Assembly: GCA_948960675.1 (NCBI GenBank)
Contig: CARDPF010000230.1
Location: 1 to 5,148, forward strand
From: an uncultured Eisenbergiella sp.
Lineage (GTDB): Bacteria > Bacillota > Clostridia > Lachnospirales > Lachnospiraceae
Direction: 5' to 3'
Length of the DNA: 5,148 bases
Shown here piece after piece: positions 1 to 5,077 of the stretch (positions are counted from its first letter, which is position 1; every line of letters begins with the position of its first letter). The position numbers were made by a program, and so were the translations under genes. A model generated the notes under the pieces. It saw nothing but the letters and a program-made list of their open reading frames with translations, was not told the DNA's origin and did not search any database.

Positions 1-68
1 TTGAAACCGCAAAAACACCGAAAAACAGCCACTTTTCGCAGAAAAATGAGCGCCTTTGAGGTATTTTA
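1..68. other. No recognisable feature at left window edge
   Basis: This A/T-rich stretch lies left of the palindrome cluster. I see no start codon with a ribosome site, no strong inverted repeat and no protein I recognise on either strand. It could be the tail of a neighbouring gene cut by the window edge, or more of the repeat mosaic to its right. Confidence 0.4.
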
Positions 69-100
69 GGATTGCGGGAGCGCAGCGCGCGGAGCAATCC
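69..100. repeat. Two-tier GC-rich palindrome
   Basis: The outer arms GGATTGC (69-75) and GCAATCC (94-100) are perfect complements. Inside them GCGC (80-83) pairs with GCGC (87-90) around a 3-base loop. No T-tract follows on either strand, so it does not look like an intrinsic terminator. From memory, similar short palindromes with ATTGC/GCAAT ends are common between genes in Lachnospiraceae; I could not check copy number. Confidence 0.55.
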
Positions 101-111
101 GTGGTATCATA

Positions 112-135
112 GGGGTCAAAATACCTTTTGACCCC
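112..135. repeat. Perfect 10-bp hairpin
   Basis: GGGGTCAAAA (112-121) and TTTTGACCCC (126-135) are exact reverse complements with a 4-base loop TACC. The arms carry the A and T runs inside the stem. As a terminator it would be unusual, because neither side has a free T-tract. It lies 11 bases from the palindrome at 69-100, and the two may form one composite intergenic repeat. Confidence 0.6.
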
Positions 136-166
136 AACATCATAACATATAGTTTCAAAAATTTCA

Positions 167-202
167 ATCCAATCCCCCGCTGCAAGCAACGGGGGATTGG
201 AT
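167..202. repeat. Perfect 13-bp hairpin
   Basis: Bases 167-179 and 190-202 are exact reverse complements, 13 bp including a run of five C/G pairs, with a 10-base loop. On the minus strand the stem is followed after a few bases by an A/T-rich tract (about 155-165, including TTTTT), so it could be a weak backup terminator for GH3 transcription. The T run does not directly abut the stem, so I do not call it a terminator. Confidence 0.55.
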
Positions 203-224
203 CCTCGTTACTATTCATGGGTCA

Positions 225-249
225 GGAATGCGCATAAACTGCGCATTCC
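225..249. repeat. Internal hairpin, 10-bp stem
   Basis: GGAATGCGCA (225-234) pairs perfectly with TGCGCATTCC (240-249) around a 5-base loop. It is the first of three hairpins nested inside the inverted-repeat unit at 199-361, and no T-tract follows it. Confidence 0.55.
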
Positions 250-272
250 GTGAGAACATGACACAAGAGTGA

Positions 273-311
273 GGGGCGGTTTTTGCGTAGCAAAACTCAG
301 AATGCCGCCCC
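273..311. repeat. Internal hairpin GGGGCGG/CCGCCCC
   Basis: GGGGCGG (273-279) is complementary to CCGCCCC (305-311). Inside, TTTTGC (281-286) pairs with GCAAAA (290-295) around a 3-base loop. The 3' arm overlaps GAATGCCGC (300-308), which could instead pair with GCGGCATTC (361-369). Two mutually exclusive folds are therefore possible. Confidence 0.45.
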
Positions 312-315
312 GAAT

Positions 316-353
316 CGTTACTATGAGCGGCCCCCGGGCCGTGAATAGTAACG
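316..353. repeat. Internal hairpin using a third copy of the terminal repeat
   Basis: CGTTACTAT (316-324) repeats the left terminus of the unit (206-214) and pairs perfectly with ATAGTAACG (345-353). A 3x3 internal loop separates this stem from an inner CGGCCC/GGGCCG stem (328-333/336-341). The right terminal repeat can thus pair either with 206-217 or locally with 316-324. Confidence 0.5.
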
Positions 354-372
354 GATCCTCGCGGCATTCGTC

Positions 373-398
373 AAATATCCATGCAAGCATGGCTATTT
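373..398 (-). terminator. Weak candidate terminator after GH3
   Basis: Four bases past the GH3 stop codon, the minus strand reads an AAATA arm, a CCATGC/GCATGG stem (379-384/387-392) and then a TATTT arm. One mismatch separates the outer A/T pairs from the GC core. The A-rich 5' arm and T-rich 3' arm suit a weak intrinsic terminator, but the core is only 6 bp with a very small loop and the T-tract is short. This is the best candidate for the GH3 transcript end; the larger hairpins further left could act as backup. Confidence 0.35.
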
Positions 399-401
399 TC
401 C

Positions 402-2543
402 TCATTGCTCGCGGGAATAAAGGACGGTCTGCTTACAATCCACCGTGAAGCATACCGGCCTATGCCCGGTCAAGGCAATGCTGCGCGCGTCCGGCTGCTG
501 CATGCCTACATACACCTGATATTCCCCTTTTTCCAGCACAAGGGATGCCTCCTCGTCATAGAGGGCAAATGCACGGTCCGTAAGCATAATCTCCACCGCC
601 GCTTCCTCCCCCGGCTGCAAATACACTTTTTTGAGACCCTTTAGCTGGGCGTTTGGCGTATTCTCCCGCAAAGCTTTCACATAGACCTGTACCGTCTGCC
701 CGCCGGGCATATTGCCGGTGTTTCTCACACTGGTGCGAACCGTAATCCTGCCTCCTGCCCCAATACTGTCCGCCGAAAGCACAGTGTCCCCCAGCGCAAA
801 AGACGTATAGGAAAGCCCGTACCCAAAGGGATAAAGCGCCTCCTTTTTCATGTACCGGTATGTCCGGTTTTGCATCGCATAGTCGGTAAAGTCCGGCAGT
901 TCCTCGGACGTGCGGTAAAACGTCACCGGCAGCTTTCCCTCCGGGCTGTATGCGCCAAAAATCAGTTCCGCCACCGCGCGCCCGCCGCAGGAGCCCGGAT
1001 ACCACGCCTGTATAATGGCGGGAATATGCGCATCCTCCCAGGAAAGCGCCATGGCAGAGCCCGTCATGGAAACTAAAATCACCGGTTTACCGCTCTCACA
1101 TGCGGCCCGAATCACCTCCGGCTGCAATCCCGGAAAAGCCAGGTCCTTTTTGTCCCCGCTGGCAAACTCATTGCCCGCATCCCCCTGCTCTCCTTCTATG
1201 CCGCTGTCCAGTCCCATCACCAGTACCACCACATCGCTGACGCTGCACACCGCTTTCACCTCCGAAAGCCGGTCGTTCTCCTGCGTCAGTCCACTGGTCT
1301 TGTCCTGATAAAGATGGCAGCCCTCGGAATAGTATACGCGCACATCCTCCCCTACATAATCCTCAATTCCTTCCAGCACTGTCACATAACGGGATGCCGT
1401 CCCCTCATAATTGCCCACCAGCGCCTTTCTGGAGTCCGCATTGGGCCCAATCACGCCGATGGAACGAATCTTCTTTTTGTCCAGCGGCAAAAGGCCGTTT
1501 TCGTTTTTCAAAAGCACAAGGCTCTTTTGGGCAATCTCTAAATTCAATGCCTTATGCCCGGGGGTATCCACCTGTTCATAACCGATCCCGTCAAAAGGAA
1601 CGCTCCCCTCCTTTTCGAACATGCCCAGCTTCAGGCGGGTTTCCATCAGGTTGGTCACAGCCTCATCCAGCCGCGCTTCCTCCACATATCCGCCACGCAC
1701 TGCATCCCGCAGGTTGGGAAACATGCAGCCGCAGTTTACATCACACCCGTTATTCATGGCCATGGAAGCCGATTCCAACGGGGTTTTCGTAATCTTGTGG
1801 TTCTCGTGGAAATCCAGGACCGCCCAGCAGTCGCTGACCACATGCCCTTCAAATCCCCATTCTTTCCGCAAAATATCCTGTAGCAGGGTTTTGCTGCCAC
1901 AGCAGGGTTCGCCGTTGGTGCGGTTATAAGCCCCCATCACCGCTTCCACCTTCGCCTCCTGCACACAGGCCTTAAACGCGGGCAGGTACGTCTCGTACAT
2001 ATCCTGCTTGGACGCTATGGCATTGAAGGAATGCCTAAGCCCTTCCGGTCCGGAATGCACCGCAAAATGCTTTGCACACGCCGCCGTTTTTAGGTAATCC
2101 GGATCATCCCCCTGCATGCCCTCCACAAAACGCACGCCAAGACGGGACGTCAAATACGGATCCTCCCCATAGGTTTCCTGTCCCCGGCCCCAGCGGGGAT
2201 CCCGGAAAATATTCACATTCGGCGCCCAGAAAGTCAGCCCCTTATAAATATCCCGGTCCCCTTCCTTTTTCTGTACATTGTATTTGGCCCTGGCCTCCGT
2301 GGCGATGGCCTCCGCCATTTTTCCCACCAGTTCCTCGTCAAAGGTCGCCGCCACCCCGATCGCCTGCGGAAACAGCGTCGCCGTCCCCGCCCGTGCCACC
2401 CCGTGCAGGGCCTCGTTCCACCAGTTATAAGCCGGAATCCCCAGCCGCTCTATGGCAGGGGCATTGTATAGGGTCTGTCCCACCTTTTCCTCCAGCGTCA
2501 TCTGTGCCACCAGCGCGGCCGCCCTTTCCCTGTATTTTCCCAT
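402..2543 (-). CDS. GH3 glycosidase, beta-xylosidase/beta-glucosidase type
   Basis: Glycoside hydrolase family 3 enzyme, 713 residues, removing single sugars from the non-reducing end of beta-linked oligosaccharides with retention. Numbered from the ATG at 2543: an (alpha/beta)8 barrel at about 10-310, an alpha/beta sandwich at about 340-575 and a fibronectin-III-like domain at about 615-690. Visible motifs are WWNEALHG (41-48), KHF (158-160), the nucleophile motif VVSDCW with Asp238, and IEGEQGD, where Glu450 is the likely acid/base by alignment with other GH3 enzymes. WWNEALHG with the FPQAIG and HSGPE motifs is typical of the beta-xylosidase/alpha-arabinofuranosidase branch, so xylosidase activity is favoured but glucosidase is possible. 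No signal peptide is present, so it acts in the cytoplasm on imported oligosaccharides. The frame extends to a TTG at 2591, but homologs begin near MGKYRERA and that ATG has a G-rich ribosome site. A terminator separates it from the isomerase. Confidence 0.93.
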   Translation of the reverse strand: MGKYRERAAALVAQMTLEEKVGQTLYNAPAIERLGIPAYNWWNEALHGVARAGTATLFPQAIGVAATFDEELVGKMAEAIATEARAKYNVQKKEGDRDIYKGLTFWAPNVNIFRDPRWGRGQETYGEDPYLTSRLGVRFVEGMQGDDPDYLKTAACAKHFAVHSGPEGLRHSFNAIASKQDMYETYLPAFKACVQEAKVEAVMGAYNRTNGEPCCGSKTLLQDILRKEWGFEGHVVSDCWAVLDFHENHKITKTPLESASMAMNNGCDVNCGCMFPNLRDAVRGGYVEEARLDEAVTNLMETRLKLGMFEKEGSVPFDGIGYEQVDTPGHKALNLEIAQKSLVLLKNENGLLPLDKKKIRSIGVIGPNADSRKALVGNYEGTASRYVTVLEGIEDYVGEDVRVYYSEGCHLYQDKTSGLTQENDRLSEVKAVCSVSDVVVLVMGLDSGIEGEQGDAGNEFASGDKKDLAFPGLQPEVIRAACESGKPVILVSMTGSAMALSWEDAHIPAIIQAWYPGSCGGRAVAELIFGAYSPEGKLPVTFYRTSEELPDFTDYAMQNRTYRYMKKEALYPFGYGLSYTSFALGDTVLSADSIGAGGRITVRTSVRNTGNMPGGQTVQVYVKALRENTPNAQLKGLKKVYLQPGEEAAVEIMLTDRAFALYDEEASLVLEKGEYQVYVGMQQPDARSIALTGHRPVCFTVDCKQTVLYSREQ

Positions 2544-2548
2544 TTTAA

Positions 2549-2555
2549 TCCCCCA
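2549..2555 (-). promoter_or_regulatory. Ribosome binding site deciding the GH3 start
   Basis: The minus strand reads TGGGGGA, then five bases, then ATG at 2543. The G-run is a partial Shine-Dalgarno match at good spacing, weaker than the AGGAGG sites of the two upstream genes. It supports the ATG at 2543 over the in-frame TTG at 2591, which lies inside a leader hairpin and has no visible site. Confidence 0.5.
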
Positions 2556-2569
2556 TTCTTGCTCAGCCT

Positions 2570-2597
2570 GCGAATTTGGGCGCAAGCACAAATTTGC
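2570..2597. repeat. Leader hairpin 2 (proximal to GH3)
   Basis: AATTTG (2573-2578) pairs with CAAATT (2589-2594). The stem extends outward through a G-U wobble (2572/2595) and two GC pairs (2571/2596, 2570/2597), with a 10-base loop. It lies 26 bases upstream of the GH3 ATG and abuts the larger hairpin at 2597-2632. It may affect stability or translation of the GH3 leader, or be part of an intergenic repeat. Confidence 0.4.
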
Positions 2598-2632
2598 GTG
2601 TGAAAAATCTTCCGTTATGGATTTTTCACACG
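2597..2632. promoter_or_regulatory. Leader hairpin 1, perfect 13-bp stem
   Basis: CGTGTGAAAAATC (2597-2609) and GATTTTTCACACG (2620-2632) are exact reverse complements around a 10-base loop. It lies in the GH3 leader about 54 bases before the ATG. The T-run is inside the stem and no free U-tract follows, so it is not a standard terminator. It could be an RNA stability or regulatory structure, a wide DNA operator, or an intergenic repeat copy. The structure is seen directly; its function is unknown. Confidence 0.5.
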
Positions 2633-2669
2633 AACCTCCCTGCCCGCCATAGCGGACGTAGATGCACGG

Positions 2670-2685
2670 TTGAATACCTATTCAA
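2670..2685. promoter_or_regulatory. Operator-like perfect dyad upstream of GH3
   Basis: The minus strand reads TTGAATAGGTATTCAA: 7-bp half-sites in perfect inverted symmetry around a 2-base centre. It lies in the only A/T-rich island between the isomerase terminator and the GH3 leader hairpins, where a promoter is expected. The size and symmetry suit a dimeric repressor site. No regulator gene is in the window, so the binding protein cannot be named. A 7-bp RNA stem with a 2-base loop is a poorer explanation. Confidence 0.4.
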
Positions 2686-2692
2686 ATTTGCA

Positions 2693-2698
2693 ATTAAA
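2693..2698 (-). promoter_or_regulatory. Tentative -10 box for GH3
   Basis: The minus strand reads TTTAAT, matching TATAAT at 5 of 6 positions, in an A/T-rich patch just after the isomerase terminator. It would place the start of transcription within or beside the dyad at 2670-2685, a typical place for a repressor site. I find no good -35 box at 16-18 bases upstream, so this is weak. Confidence 0.2.
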
Positions 2699-2724
2699 AA
2701 GTGTGCGGTTTCCGCCGCAGTACG

Positions 2725-2760
2725 AAAAAGCGCAGGCAGCCTGTCCAAAACTGCCTGCGC
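2725..2760 (-). terminator. Intrinsic terminator after the isomerase gene
   Basis: The minus strand reads GCGCAGGCAG (2760-2751), an 11-base loop, CTGCCTGCGC (2739-2730) and then TTTTT (2729-2725). The 10-bp perfect GC-rich stem directly followed by a T-tract is a classic rho-independent terminator. It lies 16 bases past the isomerase stop codon and marks the likely 3' end of the DUF4867-isomerase transcript, setting GH3 apart. Confidence 0.9.
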
Positions 2761-2776
2761 TGCCGCAATGGTCCCC

Positions 2777-4261
2777 TTACCTGAACGGGTTTTCCGTCGG
2801 ATACAGCATACCCTGCGGCTGGTTAAAATTGATATCCTCCACCGGAACGCCGATATATTTGAACACTTCATACAACGCCTTGCCATAATGGCCAAAGGCT
2901 ACCGCCCCGTGGTGCGGATAATTCTTCTCGATCAGCACATGCCTGTAGAAACGTCCCATCTGGGGAATTGCAAACACGCCGATACCGCCGAAGGATTTGG
3001 TCGCCACCGGAAGCACCTCCCCATGGGCAATGTATGCGCGCAGCTGGCAGTCCGCCGTGGACTGCAGCCGGTAAAACGTAATGTCGCCGGGAACGATATC
3101 GCCCTCCAGCGTACCGTTTGTAACCTCCACCGGAAGCGACCTGGCCATGATCATCTGGTTTTTCATGCTGCAAAACGCCAGCTTTTTGGAGCAGGTATTC
3201 CCGCAATGGAAGCCCATAAATGTATCCTGATGGGTATAATCAAATTTCCCTTTGATCGCTTCCTCATACATATCCGCAGGCACGCTGTTGTTGATATCCA
3301 AAAGCGTGACCACGTCGTCACTGACTGCGGTTCCGATAAACTCGCTTAAGCATCCGTAAATATCCACTTCACAGGATACCGGAATGCCCATACCGGTCAG
3401 GCGGCTGTTCACATAGCAGGGCACAAAGCCAAACTGTGTCTGGAAGGCCGGCCAGCATTTGCCCGCAATGGCCACATACTCCCGGTATCCCTTATGGGCC
3501 TCCACCCAATCCAGCAGCGTCAATTCATACTGGGCCAGCTTGCTTAAGATTTCGGGCTTCTGGTTGCCTTCCCCCAGTTCCTCCTCCATCTCCTTGACCT
3601 TAGCGGGAATTCTCTCGTCCCCCGCATGCTTGTTATACGCCTCAAAAAGATCCAATTCGGAATTTTCCTCAATCTCTACGCCGAGATTATACAGCTGCTT
3701 GATGGGTGCATTGCAGGCCAAAAAATTCAAAGGTCTGGGGCCGAAACTGATAATTTTTAAGCCCTTTAAGCCGACAATCGCCCGCGCAATGGGAACGAAT
3801 TCCCGGATCATATCCGCACATTCCTCCGCCGTACCTACCGGATACTCCGGAATGTAGGCCCGCACATTACGCAGCTTCAAATTGTAGCTGGCATTGAGCA
3901 TCCCGCAGTAAGCGTCGCCCCTTCCGCCCACCAGATCGTTCTGGGACTCTTCCGCCGCCGCGATAAACATGGAAGGGCCGTCAAAATGCTTTGCCAGCAG
4001 GGTCTCGGAAATCTCGGGGCCGAAATTGCCCAAATATACGCAGAGCGCATTGCAGCCCGCCTTCTGAATGTCTTTTAGCGCCTGTACCATGTGGATCTCG
4101 CTTTCCACAATGCAAACCGGACATTCATAAATGTCTTCTGCGCCGTATTTTGCCTGATAGGCCGCAATAAGCGCCTTTCTCCTGTTTACGGACAGGGATT
4201 CCGGGAAACAGTCGCGGCTCACCGCAACGATTCCGATTTTTACCTTCGGCAAATTGTTCAT
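2777..4261 (-). CDS. L-fucose/L-arabinose isomerase family protein
   Basis: A 494-residue protein that I recognise as a member of the L-fucose/L-arabinose isomerase superfamily: cytoplasmic, metal-dependent enzymes that interconvert aldoses and ketoses. The N-terminus VKIGIVAVSRDCFP starts the first Rossmann-like domain. GDAYCGMLN (115-123) lies in the N-terminal half. The C-terminal half has CEVDIYG (297-303), LDINN (321-325), FHCGN (351-355) and YPHHGAVAFGHYG (448-460). By analogy with FucI and AraA, Glu298, Asp322 and a C-terminal histidine (450 or 451) are candidate metal ligands, and His352 may contact substrate. It is close to AraA in length (about 500) and shorter than FucI (about 590). 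The motifs differ enough from both that the substrate cannot be assigned. The ATG at 4261 is preferred over that at 4270 because AAGGAGG abuts the latter but lies 9 bases before the former. It follows DUF4867 by 105 bases and ends at a strong terminator. Confidence 0.88.
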   Translation of the reverse strand: MNNLPKVKIGIVAVSRDCFPESLSVNRRKALIAAYQAKYGAEDIYECPVCIVESEIHMVQALKDIQKAGCNALCVYLGNFGPEISETLLAKHFDGPSMFIAAAEESQNDLVGGRGDAYCGMLNASYNLKLRNVRAYIPEYPVGTAEECADMIREFVPIARAIVGLKGLKIISFGPRPLNFLACNAPIKQLYNLGVEIEENSELDLFEAYNKHAGDERIPAKVKEMEEELGEGNQKPEILSKLAQYELTLLDWVEAHKGYREYVAIAGKCWPAFQTQFGFVPCYVNSRLTGMGIPVSCEVDIYGCLSEFIGTAVSDDVVTLLDINNSVPADMYEEAIKGKFDYTHQDTFMGFHCGNTCSKKLAFCSMKNQMIMARSLPVEVTNGTLEGDIVPGDITFYRLQSTADCQLRAYIAHGEVLPVATKSFGGIGVFAIPQMGRFYRHVLIEKNYPHHGAVAFGHYGKALYEVFKYIGVPVEDINFNQPQGMLYPTENPFR

Positions 4262-4270
4262 GTCTTTCAT

Positions 4271-4277
4271 CCTCCTT
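4271..4277 (-). promoter_or_regulatory. Ribosome binding site deciding the isomerase start
   Basis: AAGGAGG on the minus strand directly touches the ATG at 4270, a spacing of zero that would block normal initiation. The next in-frame ATG, at 4261, lies 9 bases downstream, a workable spacing. The start at 4261 drops only the residues MKD. Confidence 0.75.
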
Positions 4278-4341
4278 CATATAAATCACTGGTAACAGTA
4301 CAGACTATGTGAACCGTTATCCGTTGTTGCCGTTGCCCTGC

Positions 4342-4358
4342 GGCCGGTAAAACCGGCC
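4342..4358. repeat. Intercistronic hairpin GGCCGG/CCGGCC
   Basis: GGCCGG (4342-4347) pairs with CCGGCC (4353-4358) around a 5-base loop, starting just 8 bases past the DUF4867 stop codon. No T-tract follows on the minus strand, so it is unlikely to end transcription. It may stabilise or mark a processing point between the two coding regions, or allow partial attenuation. Confidence 0.45.
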
Positions 4359-4366
4359 TGCTGCCA

Positions 4367-4981
4367 TCACAAGCTTAGGTTTTCCCCAAGCAATCCCATA
4401 GGGCTTCCCTCCGGGAGACCGCCCTGCGGATGCCCCAAAAGCCATTTATTCTTGGCGGTCAGATGCCCGTCCTCCCCGCCTTCATGCGCCTTATCCAATT
4501 CCAGATTGGTACCCCTTGGCAGCACAATCACACAGCGGAAGCCCTGATCCTCCAGATGGCAGGGCGCATAATGCAGCGTTGTCGCGTATAACTCCACCGC
4601 ACATCCTGCGGGGATACGGAAAGCCTCCACCTTGGAAGTATCATACGTAAAGTCCTCCCCGATATCCTGCTGCCATCCCAGCATCACCACCAAATCGTTG
4701 ACCGCAATGTCAATCTCCGAACTCCTGTGATATTCCAATGCATTCAGTTTCCGGTTATGCCCGTTGCAATAGCCTACCTGGATGGGCAACTCCCCGTATG
4801 TTTTTTCCTGCAAAAGCTTCGCTACAGGTAATGCCTCCAGCGCCTCCACGGAAGGGACATACACCACCTCCTGCAAAACCGGCGTCTCCCCCATCTTTGT
4901 TAGCAGTTCGGAAAAATCAATGTCATCCACAATCCTGCCATACTTAGAAAACGCCTGATCCGTAACCTCCAAAATCCGCAT
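4367..4981 (-). CDS. DUF4867 family protein, cupin-like
   Basis: A 204-residue soluble protein that I recognise as DUF4867, a family of about 200 residues found in Firmicutes with no established function. No signal peptide or membrane segment is visible, so it is probably cytoplasmic. Conserved-looking blocks are GYCNGHN (70-76), NALEYHRSSEI (80-90), KVEAFRIPAGCAVELYATT (117-135), LHYAPCH (136-142) and VLPRGTN (153-159). ExHxxxE (Glu83, His85, Glu89), followed by PAG (124-126) and His137/His142, resembles a degenerate cupin motif pair. A metal-binding beta-barrel is therefore plausible, but this is inference. The start has AGGAGG 8 bases upstream and the N-terminus looks complete. It is first in order, followed by an isomerase-family gene on the same strand, which suggests a role in the same sugar pathway (isomerase, mutarotase, lyase or accessory protein). 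None of these can be chosen from sequence alone. Confidence 0.85.
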   Translation of the reverse strand: MRILEVTDQAFSKYGRIVDDIDFSELLTKMGETPVLQEVVYVPSVEALEALPVAKLLQEKTYGELPIQVGYCNGHNRKLNALEYHRSSEIDIAVNDLVVMLGWQQDIGEDFTYDTSKVEAFRIPAGCAVELYATTLHYAPCHLEDQGFRCVIVLPRGTNLELDKAHEGGEDGHLTAKNKWLLGHPQGGLPEGSPMGLLGENLSL

Positions 4982-4989
4982 CCCAAATA

Positions 4990-4995
4990 CCTCCT
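4990..4995 (-). promoter_or_regulatory. Ribosome binding site of the DUF4867 gene
   Basis: A perfect AGGAGG on the minus strand lies 8 bases before the ATG at 4981. Together with MRILEVTD as a natural N-terminus, this fixes the start. No convincing -35/-10 pair was found further upstream. Confidence 0.85.
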
Positions 4996-5024
4996 GTACT
5001 TACTATGAAAGCCCCGACCGGCAG

Positions 5025-5071
5025 CCGGGCATATGGGCAAGCTTGCTTGCACAGATGCCCGGATATCGGGC
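5025..5071. repeat. Nested palindromes upstream of DUF4867
   Basis: CCGGGCAT (5025-5032) pairs with ATGCCCGG (5055-5062). Between them lies the 10-bp self-complementary GCAAGCTTGC (5037-5046). The right arm can also pair locally, GCCCG (5057-5061) with CGGGC (5067-5071). The minus-strand leader of the DUF4867 gene would therefore be strongly structured. No T-tract is present. It may be an intergenic repeat, or the 3' structure of an upstream gene outside the window. Confidence 0.5.
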
Positions 5072-5077
5072 GGGCAA

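Larger units (their letters stand above)
199..361. repeat. Possible miniature mobile element with terminal inverted repeats
   Basis: The unit has 12-bp perfect terminal inverted repeats, CGTTACTATTCA (206-217) and TGAATAGTAACG (342-353). Exact 9-bp direct repeats GGATCCTCG flank it at 199-207 and 353-361, overlapping the inverted repeats by 2 and 1 bases. This is the layout of a MITE-like non-autonomous element with a target-site duplication. It holds no open frame of note and three internal hairpins (225-249, 273-311, 316-353). No transposase is nearby. It could instead be a REP/BIME-like structured repeat whose symmetry comes from RNA folding rather than transposition. The repeat structure is seen directly; mobility is inferred. 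Confidence 0.5.

Noticed and set aside
1..401. A CRISPR array in the repeat-rich left end
   Set aside because: The repeats are inverted and of different kinds, with no regular direct repeats, no uniform spacers and no cas genes.
211..405. A 64-residue minus-strand frame in the left intergenic region
   Set aside because: It runs through the hairpins of the repeat unit, so its sequence follows the repeats rather than a protein.
556..1005. A 149-residue minus-strand frame inside GH3
   Set aside because: It is an alternative frame of the intact GH3 coding region, without its own start context or known motif.
2072..2548. A 158-residue plus-strand frame rich in proline
   Set aside because: The composition is that of an antisense shadow of a GC-rich gene, here the GH3 barrel domain.
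2544..2591. Extension of GH3 to the TTG at 2591 (16 extra residues)
   Set aside because: The start is TTG with no ribosome site, it lies in a hairpin, and the added residues do not resemble a GH3 N-terminus.
2615..2650. An 11-codon upstream frame (ATG at 2650) in the GH3 leader, and GTG-TGA after GGGAGG
   Set aside because: The 11-codon frame has no ribosome site, and the GTG after GGGAGG is too close and is followed at once by a stop codon. Translation is unlikely.
2576..3349. A 257-residue open frame on the plus strand
   Set aside because: It is antisense to the well-supported isomerase gene, has no recognisable protein motif, and spans the terminator and leader hairpins.
4288..4299. A short dyad ACTG-GTAA-CAGT before the isomerase
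   Set aside because: The 4-bp arms are within chance expectation for this length of sequence.
4308..4322. A sequence resembling a CcpA cre site between DUF4867 and the isomerase
   Set aside because: Several positions of the cre consensus do not match and the symmetry is poor.
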